NCBI GenBank assembly: GCA_039917615.1
Contig: JBDSJD010000005.1
Coordinates: forward strand, 1-64,000
Origin: ZC4RG30 sp039917615
GTDB lineage: Bacteria; Pseudomonadota; Gammaproteobacteria; Steroidobacterales; Steroidobacteraceae
DNA: 64,000 bases
Direction of reading: 5' to 3'
The notes below the pieces were generated by a model, which was not told where the DNA came from, made no database searches, and saw only the letters and a program-made list of their open reading frames with translations. Shown piece after piece: positions 8,259 to 14,798 of the stretch (position 1 is its first letter; the number at the start of each line of letters is the position of its first letter). Both the position numbers and the translations under genes were made by a program.

Positions 8259-8422
8259 GTTAGGCCTGCGGCCCCGTCAATCTTTATCGAAACCGTAAGA
8301 CGGACGACGCGCCATTGTCATCTCGATGGCGGACGCTGCACGCCAAGCACAACGGGGCATGAAGCAGGGCAACCGTCGAGTTGGATTGACTCGGGAATTG
8401 GCGTGACCGCCTGAGCCGCAGG

Positions 8423-8527
8423 CTACATCCTGGAGGCCTTCTTCTCCTTCTTGGCCAGCCGCTTTTCTTCAAGCGTCTTGGCGGGTTTCTTCTTGGCTTC
8501 CTTCTTTTTGTCCAGTCCCTTGCCCAT
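8423..8527 (-). CDS. 34-residue lysine-rich microprotein
   Basis: A very short minus-strand gene begins MGKGLDKKKEAKKK and continues PAKTLEEKRLAKKEKK, ending SRM. It is preceded by AAGGGAA at good spacing (about 8 bases), which supports translation. More than a third of its residues are lysine, so it is strongly basic and probably binds nucleic acid or the ribosome; no function is known to me. Similar tiny MGKG-D-KKE-KKKPAKT proteins recur in proteobacterial genomes, from general memory. It lies between hipB and a lipoprotein gene, with its own intergenic space. Confidence 0.6.
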   Translation of the reverse strand: MGKGLDKKKEAKKKPAKTLEEKRLAKKEKKASRM

Positions 8528-8572
8528 GTGTAGTTCCCTTGTGGTGATTGGCCCGGGAGTGATTTATACCAA

Positions 8573-9745
8573 TCATTTTGCCGGTCGCGCCAGATCCCAG
8601 AACAGTGCGTTGAAGCCTATCCTTATGCCGGGGTCAGGCTTCCAGTTGTATTGCTTGTCCCATCTCACCAGCGGTTCCACAGTCACGAACAGCCAGCGGT
8701 TTGTTGCCGGTCGGGTGTAGAAGAGGCTGGCTTCGTAGTAGGTGATGACGTTGGTCGTCTCGCCGCTTGCCAAGGCGCGACCGCCCCAGCCACGACCGAT
8801 GTCTCTTGCCCTTGGGTAGGAACCGTAACGATCCGGGACGAGCAGTTGATTGGCGCGCGCATAGATGAAAGATTGCGCCCATTCAGTGCGGTCCCGATCA
8901 TGACGCCACTTCGCATACGTGGAAGAGCGCAGCAGATTGCGGCCGGACCAGTGATCGAAGGTGGATCCCAGGGCGTACCCCACGCTCTCCTTGGTTTCGG
9001 CGAACAGTTTCGCCAGCGGGTAGAAATCCCAGTTGCCGAGCTGGTATTGGCGCGTCAATCTCAGCGACGCGAAAGCCACCGGTGGAACATCAATTCGAAC
9101 ACCAGCATCAAAATCGACGAAGCGCGCCAGCTGATAACGCACACCCGCACGCAGTTCGGACCTGTCGCGGGCGGTGTCCGGCGATTCATCCAGCGCATTG
9201 CTGGTGACGAAGATGCGCAACCGCTTCTCGATGTTGGGCAGGCTGAGGGCGATGTCGAAGTTGGCGTTGAACGCGAAGTCCATGCCATTTTTTCGGTCTA
9301 TGGACTCGAGCTCCATGCCGAGCCGGAACGGCGCAGCTGGAGTAGGTTCCAGTGGCTTGTCTTTGTCCGCAAACCTGCGATCGGTTGCTTCCACCCGGCC
9401 CTGCATCCAGGTGTAGAGGCGGTCGTGGACATGATCCAGCCGCTGTTCGAAATCGAGAGGGTAGGATTCCGCTGCAGCCTGGCGGCGGATTTCTTCGGTA
9501 GAGCGGCCGGTGGGTCGGGCTCGCTCGGCGCGTGCGGCCCTTTCGAGGGAAGTCGTAACGGCGGTGGCTTCTGTCGTGGCGCGCTGCTCGGCGCCGGCTC
9601 CCGCAGCCACGGCTTCGTTGGCCGTGACATCCGGGGGCTGCTCAATCACCGCAGGCGGCGCCTGATAGCGTGTAGTGGCGCAGCCAGCAAGCCCGAGGAT
9701 TGCGCCGGCGAAGAAAACACGTGCAAGCGCAATACTTTGAGTCAT
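8573..9745 (-). CDS. predicted outer-membrane beta-barrel lipoprotein
   Basis: This 390-residue protein starts at MTQSIALARVFFAG, with a lipobox LAGC near residue 22. An alanine-, glutamate- and arginine-rich, probably helical stretch (about 30-110) is followed by alternating, aromatic-rich strands typical of a transmembrane barrel (FRLGMELESIDR, LRAGVRYQLARFVDF, WLFVTVEPLVRWDK). It ends RIGFNALFWDLARPAK. I do not recognise a family with certainty. A lipidated N-terminus plus a barrel is unusual. It stands alone on its strand between the microprotein gene and the divergent broken dps. Confidence 0.55.
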   Translation of the reverse strand: MTQSIALARVFFAGAILGLAGCATTRYQAPPAVIEQPPDVTANEAVAAGAGAEQRATTEATAVTTSLERAARAERARPTGRSTEEIRRQAAAESYPLDFEQRLDHVHDRLYTWMQGRVEATDRRFADKDKPLEPTPAAPFRLGMELESIDRKNGMDFAFNANFDIALSLPNIEKRLRIFVTSNALDESPDTARDRSELRAGVRYQLARFVDFDAGVRIDVPPVAFASLRLTRQYQLGNWDFYPLAKLFAETKESVGYALGSTFDHWSGRNLLRSSTYAKWRHDRDRTEWAQSFIYARANQLLVPDRYGSYPRARDIGRGWGGRALASGETTNVITYYEASLFYTRPATNRWLFVTVEPLVRWDKQYNWKPDPGIRIGFNALFWDLARPAK

Positions 9746-9977
9746 TTCAGCATGATAAAACATACCGCCGCCGTGGGGATGGCAAGTTGGGCCGATTGCT
9801 TGTGTCAGACGAGCCCTACGCTGCAGCGGATGTCAAAGCTGCGGCAGCAAACATTCCGGTCCGACTTAGTATTTCATTGGATGATTCAAACTGAAACGTC
9901 ACTCTGACAGGCCTTGGCTGCAGGGCTGGCGCGGGACGCGCTATGCTCAAGATGCCCATGGACCGAGGAGTTCTGGC

Positions 9978-10351
9978 ATGAAGAAAAGCAAGATTCCAGA
10001 CATCGACATCGGCCTGAAAGCGGGCGATCGCAAGAAGATCGTGGAGGGCCTCTCGGCGCTGCTCGCAGACAGTTACTCGCTCTATCTGATGACACACAAT
10101 TTTCACTGGAATGTCACCGGGCCGCAGTTCAACAGCCTGCATCTGATGTTCATGGCGCAGTACACCGAGCAGTGGACCGCGCTTGACCTGATTGCGGAGC
10201 GTATCCGTGCGCTGGGTCATCCCGCACGGCCCGCAAACTGTTTCCGGTCTCCAGCGAGGCGAATGACCAGCCGACTGCCGATCTGCTGACGCAACGGCTG
10301 GAGGTACACGAGAAGACTGCGTGGATGTTGCGCAGTACGCTTGCGGGATAA
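9978..10351 (+). pseudogene. dps: broken dps (DNA-protection ferritin-like protein)
   Basis: Intact Dps stores iron and protects DNA in starvation and oxidative stress. The first 82 residues are normal Dps, including the ferroxidase region NFHWNVTGPQFNSLH and YTEQWTALDLIAERIRALGHP. At about 10223 the frame breaks. The characteristic C-terminus continues in another frame (TARKLFPVSS, then PTADLLTQRLEVHEKTAWML) to a TAA at 10349-10351. Together the two parts give about 124 residues, against roughly 160 for the family. The event is thus an internal deletion of some 35-40 codons that is also out of frame. The frame as it stands ends at 10289. Confidence 0.88.
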
Positions 10352-10359
10352 AGCGACCG

Positions 10360-10384
10360 GTTGCCACATGCCGCATGTGGCAAC
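10360..10384. terminator. perfect 11-bp hairpin between convergent genes
   Basis: GTTGCCACATG, loop CCG, then CATGTGGCAAC forms an uninterrupted 11-bp stem between the broken dps and the convergent barrel gene. No T run follows on either strand, so it may be a weak bidirectional terminator or a protein site. Confidence 0.45.
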
Positions 10385-10409
10385 ATCTCCAGCCAGAGGA
10401 TGGTTCCAG

Positions 10410-10970
10410 CTAGAGGATCGTGTAGACGAAGCTCGCGGAGATCACGCGGAGTTTCTCGTCACCAAACAGCTTGAATTGCTCGAATTCGACACGCGCGCCA
10501 AGACTGCCGAAATGCGCCTGTGCGCCCACGCCCCAGGCAAAATCGGTATCGTCATCGGTGTGGCGAAAAGCCGGCTGTCCCGGAGTGGTCAACTTGGCGT
10601 CCGCCCTGGCGAGGCCAGCCTTTGCAAATAGGTCCAGCAGCGGAAAATCAACAAACCCCACCGCGTAGGCGGCCAGGGTTTTTGCAGCAACGTGCGAAGT
10701 GTCGGGGCAGTTCTGGCCAACCAGTGCAACGCAGGCGATACCCGAAGGCACCGTTGCCTTGCCGTGGTCGCCGTAGTTCAGCTCCACCCCGAAGCTGTCG
10801 AGCAGCCTGACACCCCCGATCAGCTTGAAGCCCGTATCGGTGTTCTTGATCGCCGCATCGATGTTGAAATCACTGCGTTCCGCACCGAGGCCCAGATAGA
10901 AACCATTGTCGGCAGCACTTGCGGTTGCAGCGACGCAGCACGAAGCGACTACAGCGAGTCTTGTAATCAT
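10410..10970 (-). CDS. small outer-membrane beta-barrel protein (OmpA-like/opacity type)
   Basis: This 186-residue protein has a signal peptide (MITRLAVVASCCVAATASA-A). It consists of short amphipathic strands, for example GFYLGLGAERSDF, FKLIGGVRLLDSFGVELNYGD, DLFAKAGLARADAKL and GARVEFEQFKLF, and ends VISASFVYTIL with hydrophobic residues at alternate positions. This is the eight-stranded barrel pattern of OmpX/opacity-like porins. A loop with two cysteines (IACVALVGQNCP) may form an exposed disulfide. The function is unknown; such proteins support envelope integrity or adhesion. It is transcribed alone, with ATG at 10970. Confidence 0.75.
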   Translation of the reverse strand: MITRLAVVASCCVAATASAADNGFYLGLGAERSDFNIDAAIKNTDTGFKLIGGVRLLDSFGVELNYGDHGKATVPSGIACVALVGQNCPDTSHVAAKTLAAYAVGFVDFPLLDLFAKAGLARADAKLTTPGQPAFRHTDDDTDFAWGVGAQAHFGSLGARVEFEQFKLFGDEKLRVISASFVYTIL

Positions 10971-11001
10971 GATCCCTCCGAACGGCCGTCGGGGAGAATG
11001 G

Positions 11002-11418
11002 TTAACGCTTGCGGCGCTTGGGCTTGGGCTCGTCCGGGGGCGCTACGGGACGCGTGAAGTCCACCGAGAAACTGTCGCCGTCGAATTCCACCACGCGACC
11101 TTCAAGGTCGCTGCGCACATGAATCACGCGCTTGGCCAGCCCCTTTGGGGCAGTAATCACCACCGGACGCACGGTCGTGCCCGCATCGAGAGCGGCAGTG
11201 AGCTGGGTGCGCAGATCGGTAACACGTGCCTTGGTGTCAGCCAGTTCGGATAGGCGCCTGCTGTAACGCAGGATGCCGATGCCGGGCCTGCTGAAATGCA
11301 GCGACTCACAGCTGAGCACCAAGCTGCCGTCGGTCGCCAGCGCAGACAGGCTGCGCTGCTTGTTGATGGCCTGCGCACCGTATCGCGCGAAGGCCACTTC
11401 GAGGCTCAGATTTTCCAC
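11002..11418 (-). CDS. hypothetical basic protein in an operon with the RRM protein
   Basis: This is a 138-residue cytosolic protein of unknown family. The first half contains LSALATDGSLVLSCESLHF, and a helical middle (LADTKARVTDLRTQLTAAL) precedes a strand-rich part (GRVVEFDGDSFSVDF). The tail EPKPKRRKR is strongly basic, hinting at RNA or DNA binding. It starts 9 bases after the stop of the RRM gene, so the two are co-transcribed, which supports an RNA-related role. No motif allows a firmer call. Confidence 0.6.
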   Translation of the reverse strand: MENLSLEVAFARYGAQAINKQRSLSALATDGSLVLSCESLHFSRPGIGILRYSRRLSELADTKARVTDLRTQLTAALDAGTTVRPVVITAPKGLAKRVIHVRSDLEGRVVEFDGDSFSVDFTRPVAPPDEPKPKRRKR

Positions 11419-11427
11419 CTGCTTCTC

Positions 11428-11715
11428 CTAGTAGCGGCGCGCGCCGCCACCCCCGCCACCACCGCCCGAGCGCTCACGCTCCTGGGCTTCGTTGACCTTC
11501 ATGGCGCGCCCGTCGAAATCAGTGCCGTTAAGGCCCTGCATGGCGCGGGAGGCGTCGGCCTGCGCCATTTCCACGAACGCAAATCCGCGGGGACGACCCG
11601 TGTCGCGATCGGTGATGAGGGCAACTTTTTCCACGGTGCCATGCGCAGCGAACAGTGCGCGCACGGAGTCTTCCGTAGCTGTAAAAGGGAGATTGCCAAC
11701 GAATAGTTTGGTCAT
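11428..11715 (-). CDS. RRM-domain RNA-binding protein (cold-shock-like)
   Basis: This is a 95-residue single RNA-recognition-motif protein with both consensus elements: RNP2 (LFVGNLPF, residues 4-11) and RNP1 (RGFAFVEM, about 44-51). A tail of ERERS, glycines and ARRY follows. It closely resembles the glycine-tailed RNA-binding proteins of proteobacteria and cyanobacteria that are induced by cold and act as RNA chaperones. The start is MTKLFVG (11715); an extension of five codons upstream lacks support. It leads a two-gene operon and has an unusually long, structured 5' region. Confidence 0.9.
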   Translation of the reverse strand: MTKLFVGNLPFTATEDSVRALFAAHGTVEKVALITDRDTGRPRGFAFVEMAQADASRAMQGLNGTDFDGRAMKVNEAQERERSGGGGGGGGARRY

Positions 11716-11880
11716 GGGAAGTACTCGCAAATCGACAGACAGGAATTGACAGCGTTGGTGCTGTCCGGCGGATTCGCAGGCGCTTCAGACTTGACCGACA
11801 GGTAGCTCCGACGGAAGGGAGCCCCGGGAAAGACACGCAAAAAGGGTCGCGAACGCAGTCAGTGTAACGTGTTCACCCCG
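11716..11880 (-). promoter_or_regulatory. long structured 5' leader of the RRM gene
   Basis: About 165 bases without any gene lie upstream of the RRM start. On the minus strand they contain a perfect hairpin GACAGC-ACCAAC-GCTGTC (11765-11748) and a second stem GCTCC...GGAGC further upstream (about 11822-11805). Long folded leaders are typical of cold-shock genes such as cspA. A role as a temperature or autoregulatory element is inferred. Confidence 0.45.
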
Positions 11881-11999
11881 CGCTGATCCGTGTTATTCGG
11901 GAAATGCACGAAATCCGGCAAATCCGGGGGCCGCGGCAGAGCGGGCTGCAGGGCAAGGCGGGCCGCTGTATAGGGTCCGCCCTGGTTGCCGATGCGCTG

Positions 12000-12365
12000 T
12001 TACTTGGCTTTGCCTTTCTTCTCTTTTGGCGGCGCCGCGCTCTTGGTCAGACTGGCAATCGGGCAGCGAGCGTTGTTGGGGACCACAACGTAACCGAAGC
12101 GATCCAGACTATTCATGGTCTTGGGTTCGAACTTCAGGGCCGCCGCGAACTCCAGCCCCATGCAGGGTGCTTGCAGCTTCGCGTAGAACCAGTTTTTGCG
12201 TGCGTCCTCGATCCATATGCCCTGCTGGCCATCGGCCTGCCAGCCGTGGATAGATTGGCTCTGGTTCACAAAGGGAATGGAAGCCTGCTCCGGCTCTGCC
12301 GCCATGGCACTGGCGCAGCCCGCAGCCACCATCGCAGCAAGCAAAACAGTCCGCATCGTTTTCAT
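12000..12365 (-). CDS. DUF6491-like exported protein
   Basis: This 121-residue protein has a signal peptide (MRTVLLAAMVAAGCASAMA-A; the GC could also be a lipobox). Its core reads IHGWQADGQQGIWIED, NWFYAKLQAPCMGLEF and SLDRFGYVVVPNNARCPI, the pattern of DUF6491 proteins common in Xanthomonadales-like bacteria. The function is unknown. The two conserved cysteines (APCMG, ARCPI) probably form a disulfide in the periplasm. The C-terminus is lysine-rich (PPKEKKGKAK). It is monocistronic and divergent from the cobalamin riboswitch. Confidence 0.7.
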   Translation of the reverse strand: MKTMRTVLLAAMVAAGCASAMAAEPEQASIPFVNQSQSIHGWQADGQQGIWIEDARKNWFYAKLQAPCMGLEFAAALKFEPKTMNSLDRFGYVVVPNNARCPIASLTKSAAPPKEKKGKAK

Positions 12366-12472
12366 GTCTCTACTCCTGAGCTTTGCGGGATTTTTACTGA
12401 ATATGCCAATTGTGGCCAGTCAGCCTGAACGCAGGCTGACCGTGGGACGACGGCTACGATTCCCTTCGGCAG

Positions 12473-12501
12473 TTGACGCTCCGGGGGTATTCACAATATC
12501 T
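12473..12501 (+). promoter_or_regulatory. putative promoter of the riboswitch transcript
   Basis: TTGACG (12473-12478) is followed by a 17-base spacer and ATATCT (12496-12501), a plausible sigma-70 promoter. It would start transcription a few bases before the aptamer at about 12508. Inferred from spacing only. Confidence 0.45.
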
Positions 12502-12507
12502 TGTATC

Positions 12508-12750
12508 TGCCAGCGGTTCCTGGCCCAGCCAATGGTGGCAGGGCAGGATTAAAAGGGAATCCGGTGTCTTTCCCCCAGGGGAAAAAATCCGGAACTGCCC
12601 CGCAGCGGTGATCGGGAACGAACGGCACGAAAACACTGCAGGCCCAAGGGGCTTGTGGGAAGTGTGCCCAGTAGCGGTCGGCGTAAGCCGACCTAAGCCC
12701 GAGAGTCCGAAGACCTGCCGCAGCCGTCCTACGGGTTCAAACCCGCAGGA
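12508..12750 (+). ncRNA. cobalamin (B12) riboswitch
   Basis: Three hallmark blocks occur in order on the plus strand: AAAAGGGAATCCGGTG (about 12552-12567), AACTGCCCCGCAGCGGTGA (about 12593-12611) and the B12 box AGTCCGAAGACCTGCC (about 12704-12719). A GGTTCC element lies at the 5' side. A short hairpin (CCTACGGGTT...AACCCGCAGG) and a longer GC-rich hairpin (about 12772-12829) follow. The latter contains GGGAGGAG, which could be a sequestered ribosome-binding site. The aptamer binds adenosylcobalamin and normally represses uptake genes. No convincing gene starts directly after it: the next gene (12908-13468) is antisense, and the next plus-strand genes begin at 13566 and 14799 (the BtuB-like receptor). 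Confidence 0.93.
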
Positions 12751-12907
12751 TGAAAAGTCTGTCGGGCTCTCGTGGGAGGAGCAGGCGGTTCGTGCTGCGG
12801 GAGTCCGCGCCTTTCGGCGCCGCTCCCCACATGGCTGCATGTTGTTGCCCGCGTTCCGTTCACGGGAATAGGTACAACTTGCAAGTCGAAGCTTCCGCTG
12901 AGATTCG

Positions 12908-13468
12908 CTATGCAACGCCCACCGGCACATCCTGCCGACGCAGGACGGTGTAGTGGTGTTCCAGCAACCGGAATCCTCCGAACAGCAGCGCGGAATAGAG
13001 AACGTCGCCTGCCACGGTATTGCGGAAGAAAGGGATGGCAGCCACATAGCTTGCCGCAAGGCCCGCTGCAGTCTTTGGATACCAGGACTGGAAGGCCCAT
13101 TCAGCAAGATTGGTCAATGCAAAGAAGACGCAGGAAGCCAGCAGCGTAACCACACCCACACGCGTGAAGCTGCGGTCTTTCAGCAATACCAGACCCATGC
13201 CGACAATCAGCAGGAACACCAAATATTGCACCCACATTTGCGGCTGGATTGCCATAGATGACCACGACCAGTAAACGCCAAGCGCGAGATCGCTCAACAG
13301 CAATGCCAGCATCGGCACAGCAAAAGCCAGGCGACGGTCGGAAAAATACGAGCCGCCAAAAAGCGCCAACGCTGTCATGGCGGTCAGATTGGGAGGATGT
13401 GGCAGCAGCCTGGTTGCGGCCGCCGCCAGAACCATCAGCACCAGCGCGCCCACACGTGGATTGAACAT
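12908..13468 (-). CDS. DUF6580-like integral membrane protein, possible cobalamin/cobalt transport component
   Basis: This 186-residue protein has about six hydrophobic helices, starting MFNPRVGALVLMVLAAAATR. It has the conserved N-terminal pattern RLLPHPPNLTAMTALALFGG and a helix with WAFQSWYPKTAAG. DUF6580 proteins resemble substrate-binding S components of ECF transporters and are often found beside B12-regulated receptors, so a role in cobalamin or corrinoid uptake is plausible but not proven. It is transcribed toward the riboswitch, on the opposite strand, and diverges from the lipoprotein gene at 13566 with 97 bases between. A local inversion could explain this layout. Confidence 0.7.
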   Translation of the reverse strand: MFNPRVGALVLMVLAAAATRLLPHPPNLTAMTALALFGGSYFSDRRLAFAVPMLALLLSDLALGVYWSWSSMAIQPQMWVQYLVFLLIVGMGLVLLKDRSFTRVGVVTLLASCVFFALTNLAEWAFQSWYPKTAAGLAASYVAAIPFFRNTVAGDVLYSALLFGGFRLLEHHYTVLRRQDVPVGVA

Positions 13469-13565
13469 GAACTTCCCTCAATACGCCGGAATACGGCCAT
13501 CGCGATACGCGGCACCATTGAACAGGTTTGCTGGAATGCAGGCAAGGGGCACAGCGCATTCGGCA

Positions 13566-14720
13566 ATGACCCGCTCAATTGCAGTCTGCGGCGTCGTCTG
13601 CTGCGCGATGCTGACAGCCTGCGTACGTGCTACGCAGCTTAGTCCGCCCGGGCACCTCGCCTATGAATTGAGTCTGGCAACCGACGGCGAACGCATGGTG
13701 GTCGGCTGGCACGGCGGCAGCAGTGGCAACGCCATCTGGATCCGTGGCCTGGATGCTCATGCGGTGCCCGTCGGTCCGCCGATACGCGTGACCGACGCGA
13801 AACTCGATGCTTTCGAACCGGATCTGCAGTTGCTCCGCGAAGATCTGCTGCTGGCGTGGTACGAGAAGGATCCTGGAACTGGTGCGTTGACCGCGTGGCT
13901 CGGCAGATTCAGTCAGCAGGGGCAGGCGCGGTGGCGCCTTGCCTTGTCAGCAGCGGGCGCAATGGGCCGCAATGCAGTTGTACGGTTGCACGGCGACCAG
14001 GCATGGGTTGCATGGATAGAGACGCCTGCTGACGATCAGCCTGCAGTGTGGACTGCGGAAGTCGGGATCGATGGTACCTATGTCCAATCGCCGCAGCGCA
14101 GGGCCAGCGTCAGCACTGATACCTGGAATTTGAATGCTGCGGTGGACACCAAAGGCACATTCCTTGTGGTCTACGACGCGCATACCGACAGCCGCGCCAG
14201 GGAGCTGCATCTTCTGACTGTGGGGCAGGACGGCGCGGCGGAGCAACTTCTCAGCAGCGATGACGGCCATGATTCCGTTTATCCGGATGTATCCCTGTCT
14301 GGTGATCATGCAGCGTTGTCCTGGGTGGACGCCCGGGACGGAAATTCCGAGATCTACCTCTTTGTCGGTGATGAGTCCGCACTGCGCTTCCCCATGGATA
14401 CGCGCGGCATCAGGGTCACCCACACGCCGGATGAATCCATGGGTGCGTATGCCGCCTGGAACGGCGATCGGCTGGGTATCGCATGGAGCGAAGGCAAGGC
14501 AGGCAACACAGCGGTCTACAGCCAGGAATTCCAATTCTCCGGAGTTTCACGGGGTGCACCGCATCGGGTAGGCCACGGGCCTCGCCACGCTTCGATTCCG
14601 GCGATAAGTCGGTGGCGAAGCGGATTTGCGCTGGCGTGGAACGAGTACCAGACCGTTATCGACAAGGCAGGTCAAGCCAGCGTTTCCGAATCAAAGGCGG
14701 TGATAGCCGTGATGCGATAG
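13566..14720 (+). CDS. lipoprotein with beta-propeller-like repeats, in the cobalamin locus
   Basis: This is a 384-residue predicted lipoprotein. The start is taken at MTRSIAVCGVVCC, with lipobox LTAC near residue 19. Repeated blocks follow the pattern hydrophobic-strand, Ala-W, D/E-G, for example MVVGWHGGSSGNAIWIRGL, LLLAWYEKDPGTGALTAWLG, QAWVAWIETPADD, AALSWVDARDGNSEIYLF, LGIAWSEGKAGNTAVY and FALAWNEYQ. This indicates a six- or seven-bladed propeller of the sialidase/BNR type. It lies 78 bases upstream of the BtuB-like receptor on the same strand, so it is probably a surface or periplasmic partner of that receptor; the exact role is unknown. Confidence 0.7.
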   Translation: MTRSIAVCGVVCCAMLTACVRATQLSPPGHLAYELSLATDGERMVVGWHGGSSGNAIWIRGLDAHAVPVGPPIRVTDAKLDAFEPDLQLLREDLLLAWYEKDPGTGALTAWLGRFSQQGQARWRLALSAAGAMGRNAVVRLHGDQAWVAWIETPADDQPAVWTAEVGIDGTYVQSPQRRASVSTDTWNLNAAVDTKGTFLVVYDAHTDSRARELHLLTVGQDGAAEQLLSSDDGHDSVYPDVSLSGDHAALSWVDARDGNSEIYLFVGDESALRFPMDTRGIRVTHTPDESMGAYAAWNGDRLGIAWSEGKAGNTAVYSQEFQFSGVSRGAPHRVGHGPRHASIPAISRWRSGFALAWNEYQTVIDKAGQASVSESKAVIAVMR

Positions 14721-14749
14721 TCCCCGGGCATTTGCCTGCAGCGTCTTTT

Positions 14750-14766
14750 CGCCCGGAGCCCGGGCG
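14750..14766 (+). terminator. GC-rich hairpin between the lipoprotein and receptor genes
   Basis: CGCCCGG, loop AGC, then CCGGGCG forms a 7-bp GC stem followed by ATTTAT. It is a weak terminator or attenuator in the 78-base gap, and could lower expression of the receptor relative to the lipoprotein. Confidence 0.4.
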
Positions 14767-14798
14767 ATTTATCAGAACAATCATCAAGGTTTTTTTAC

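Noticed and set aside
8241..8264. GTTAGGC next to GC-rich repeat, resembling an integron attC end
   Set aside because: No matching RYYYAAC partner at the right distance; the repeats are better explained as HipB operators.
8651..9907. 418-codon plus-strand frame opposite the lipoprotein barrel
   Set aside because: No family features; the minus-strand protein has a start, lipobox and barrel pattern.
12750..12953. 67-codon frame directly after the riboswitch as its controlled gene
   Set aside because: The ATG lies inside the riboswitch 3' hairpin, the product matches nothing known and it ends within the antisense DUF6580 gene.
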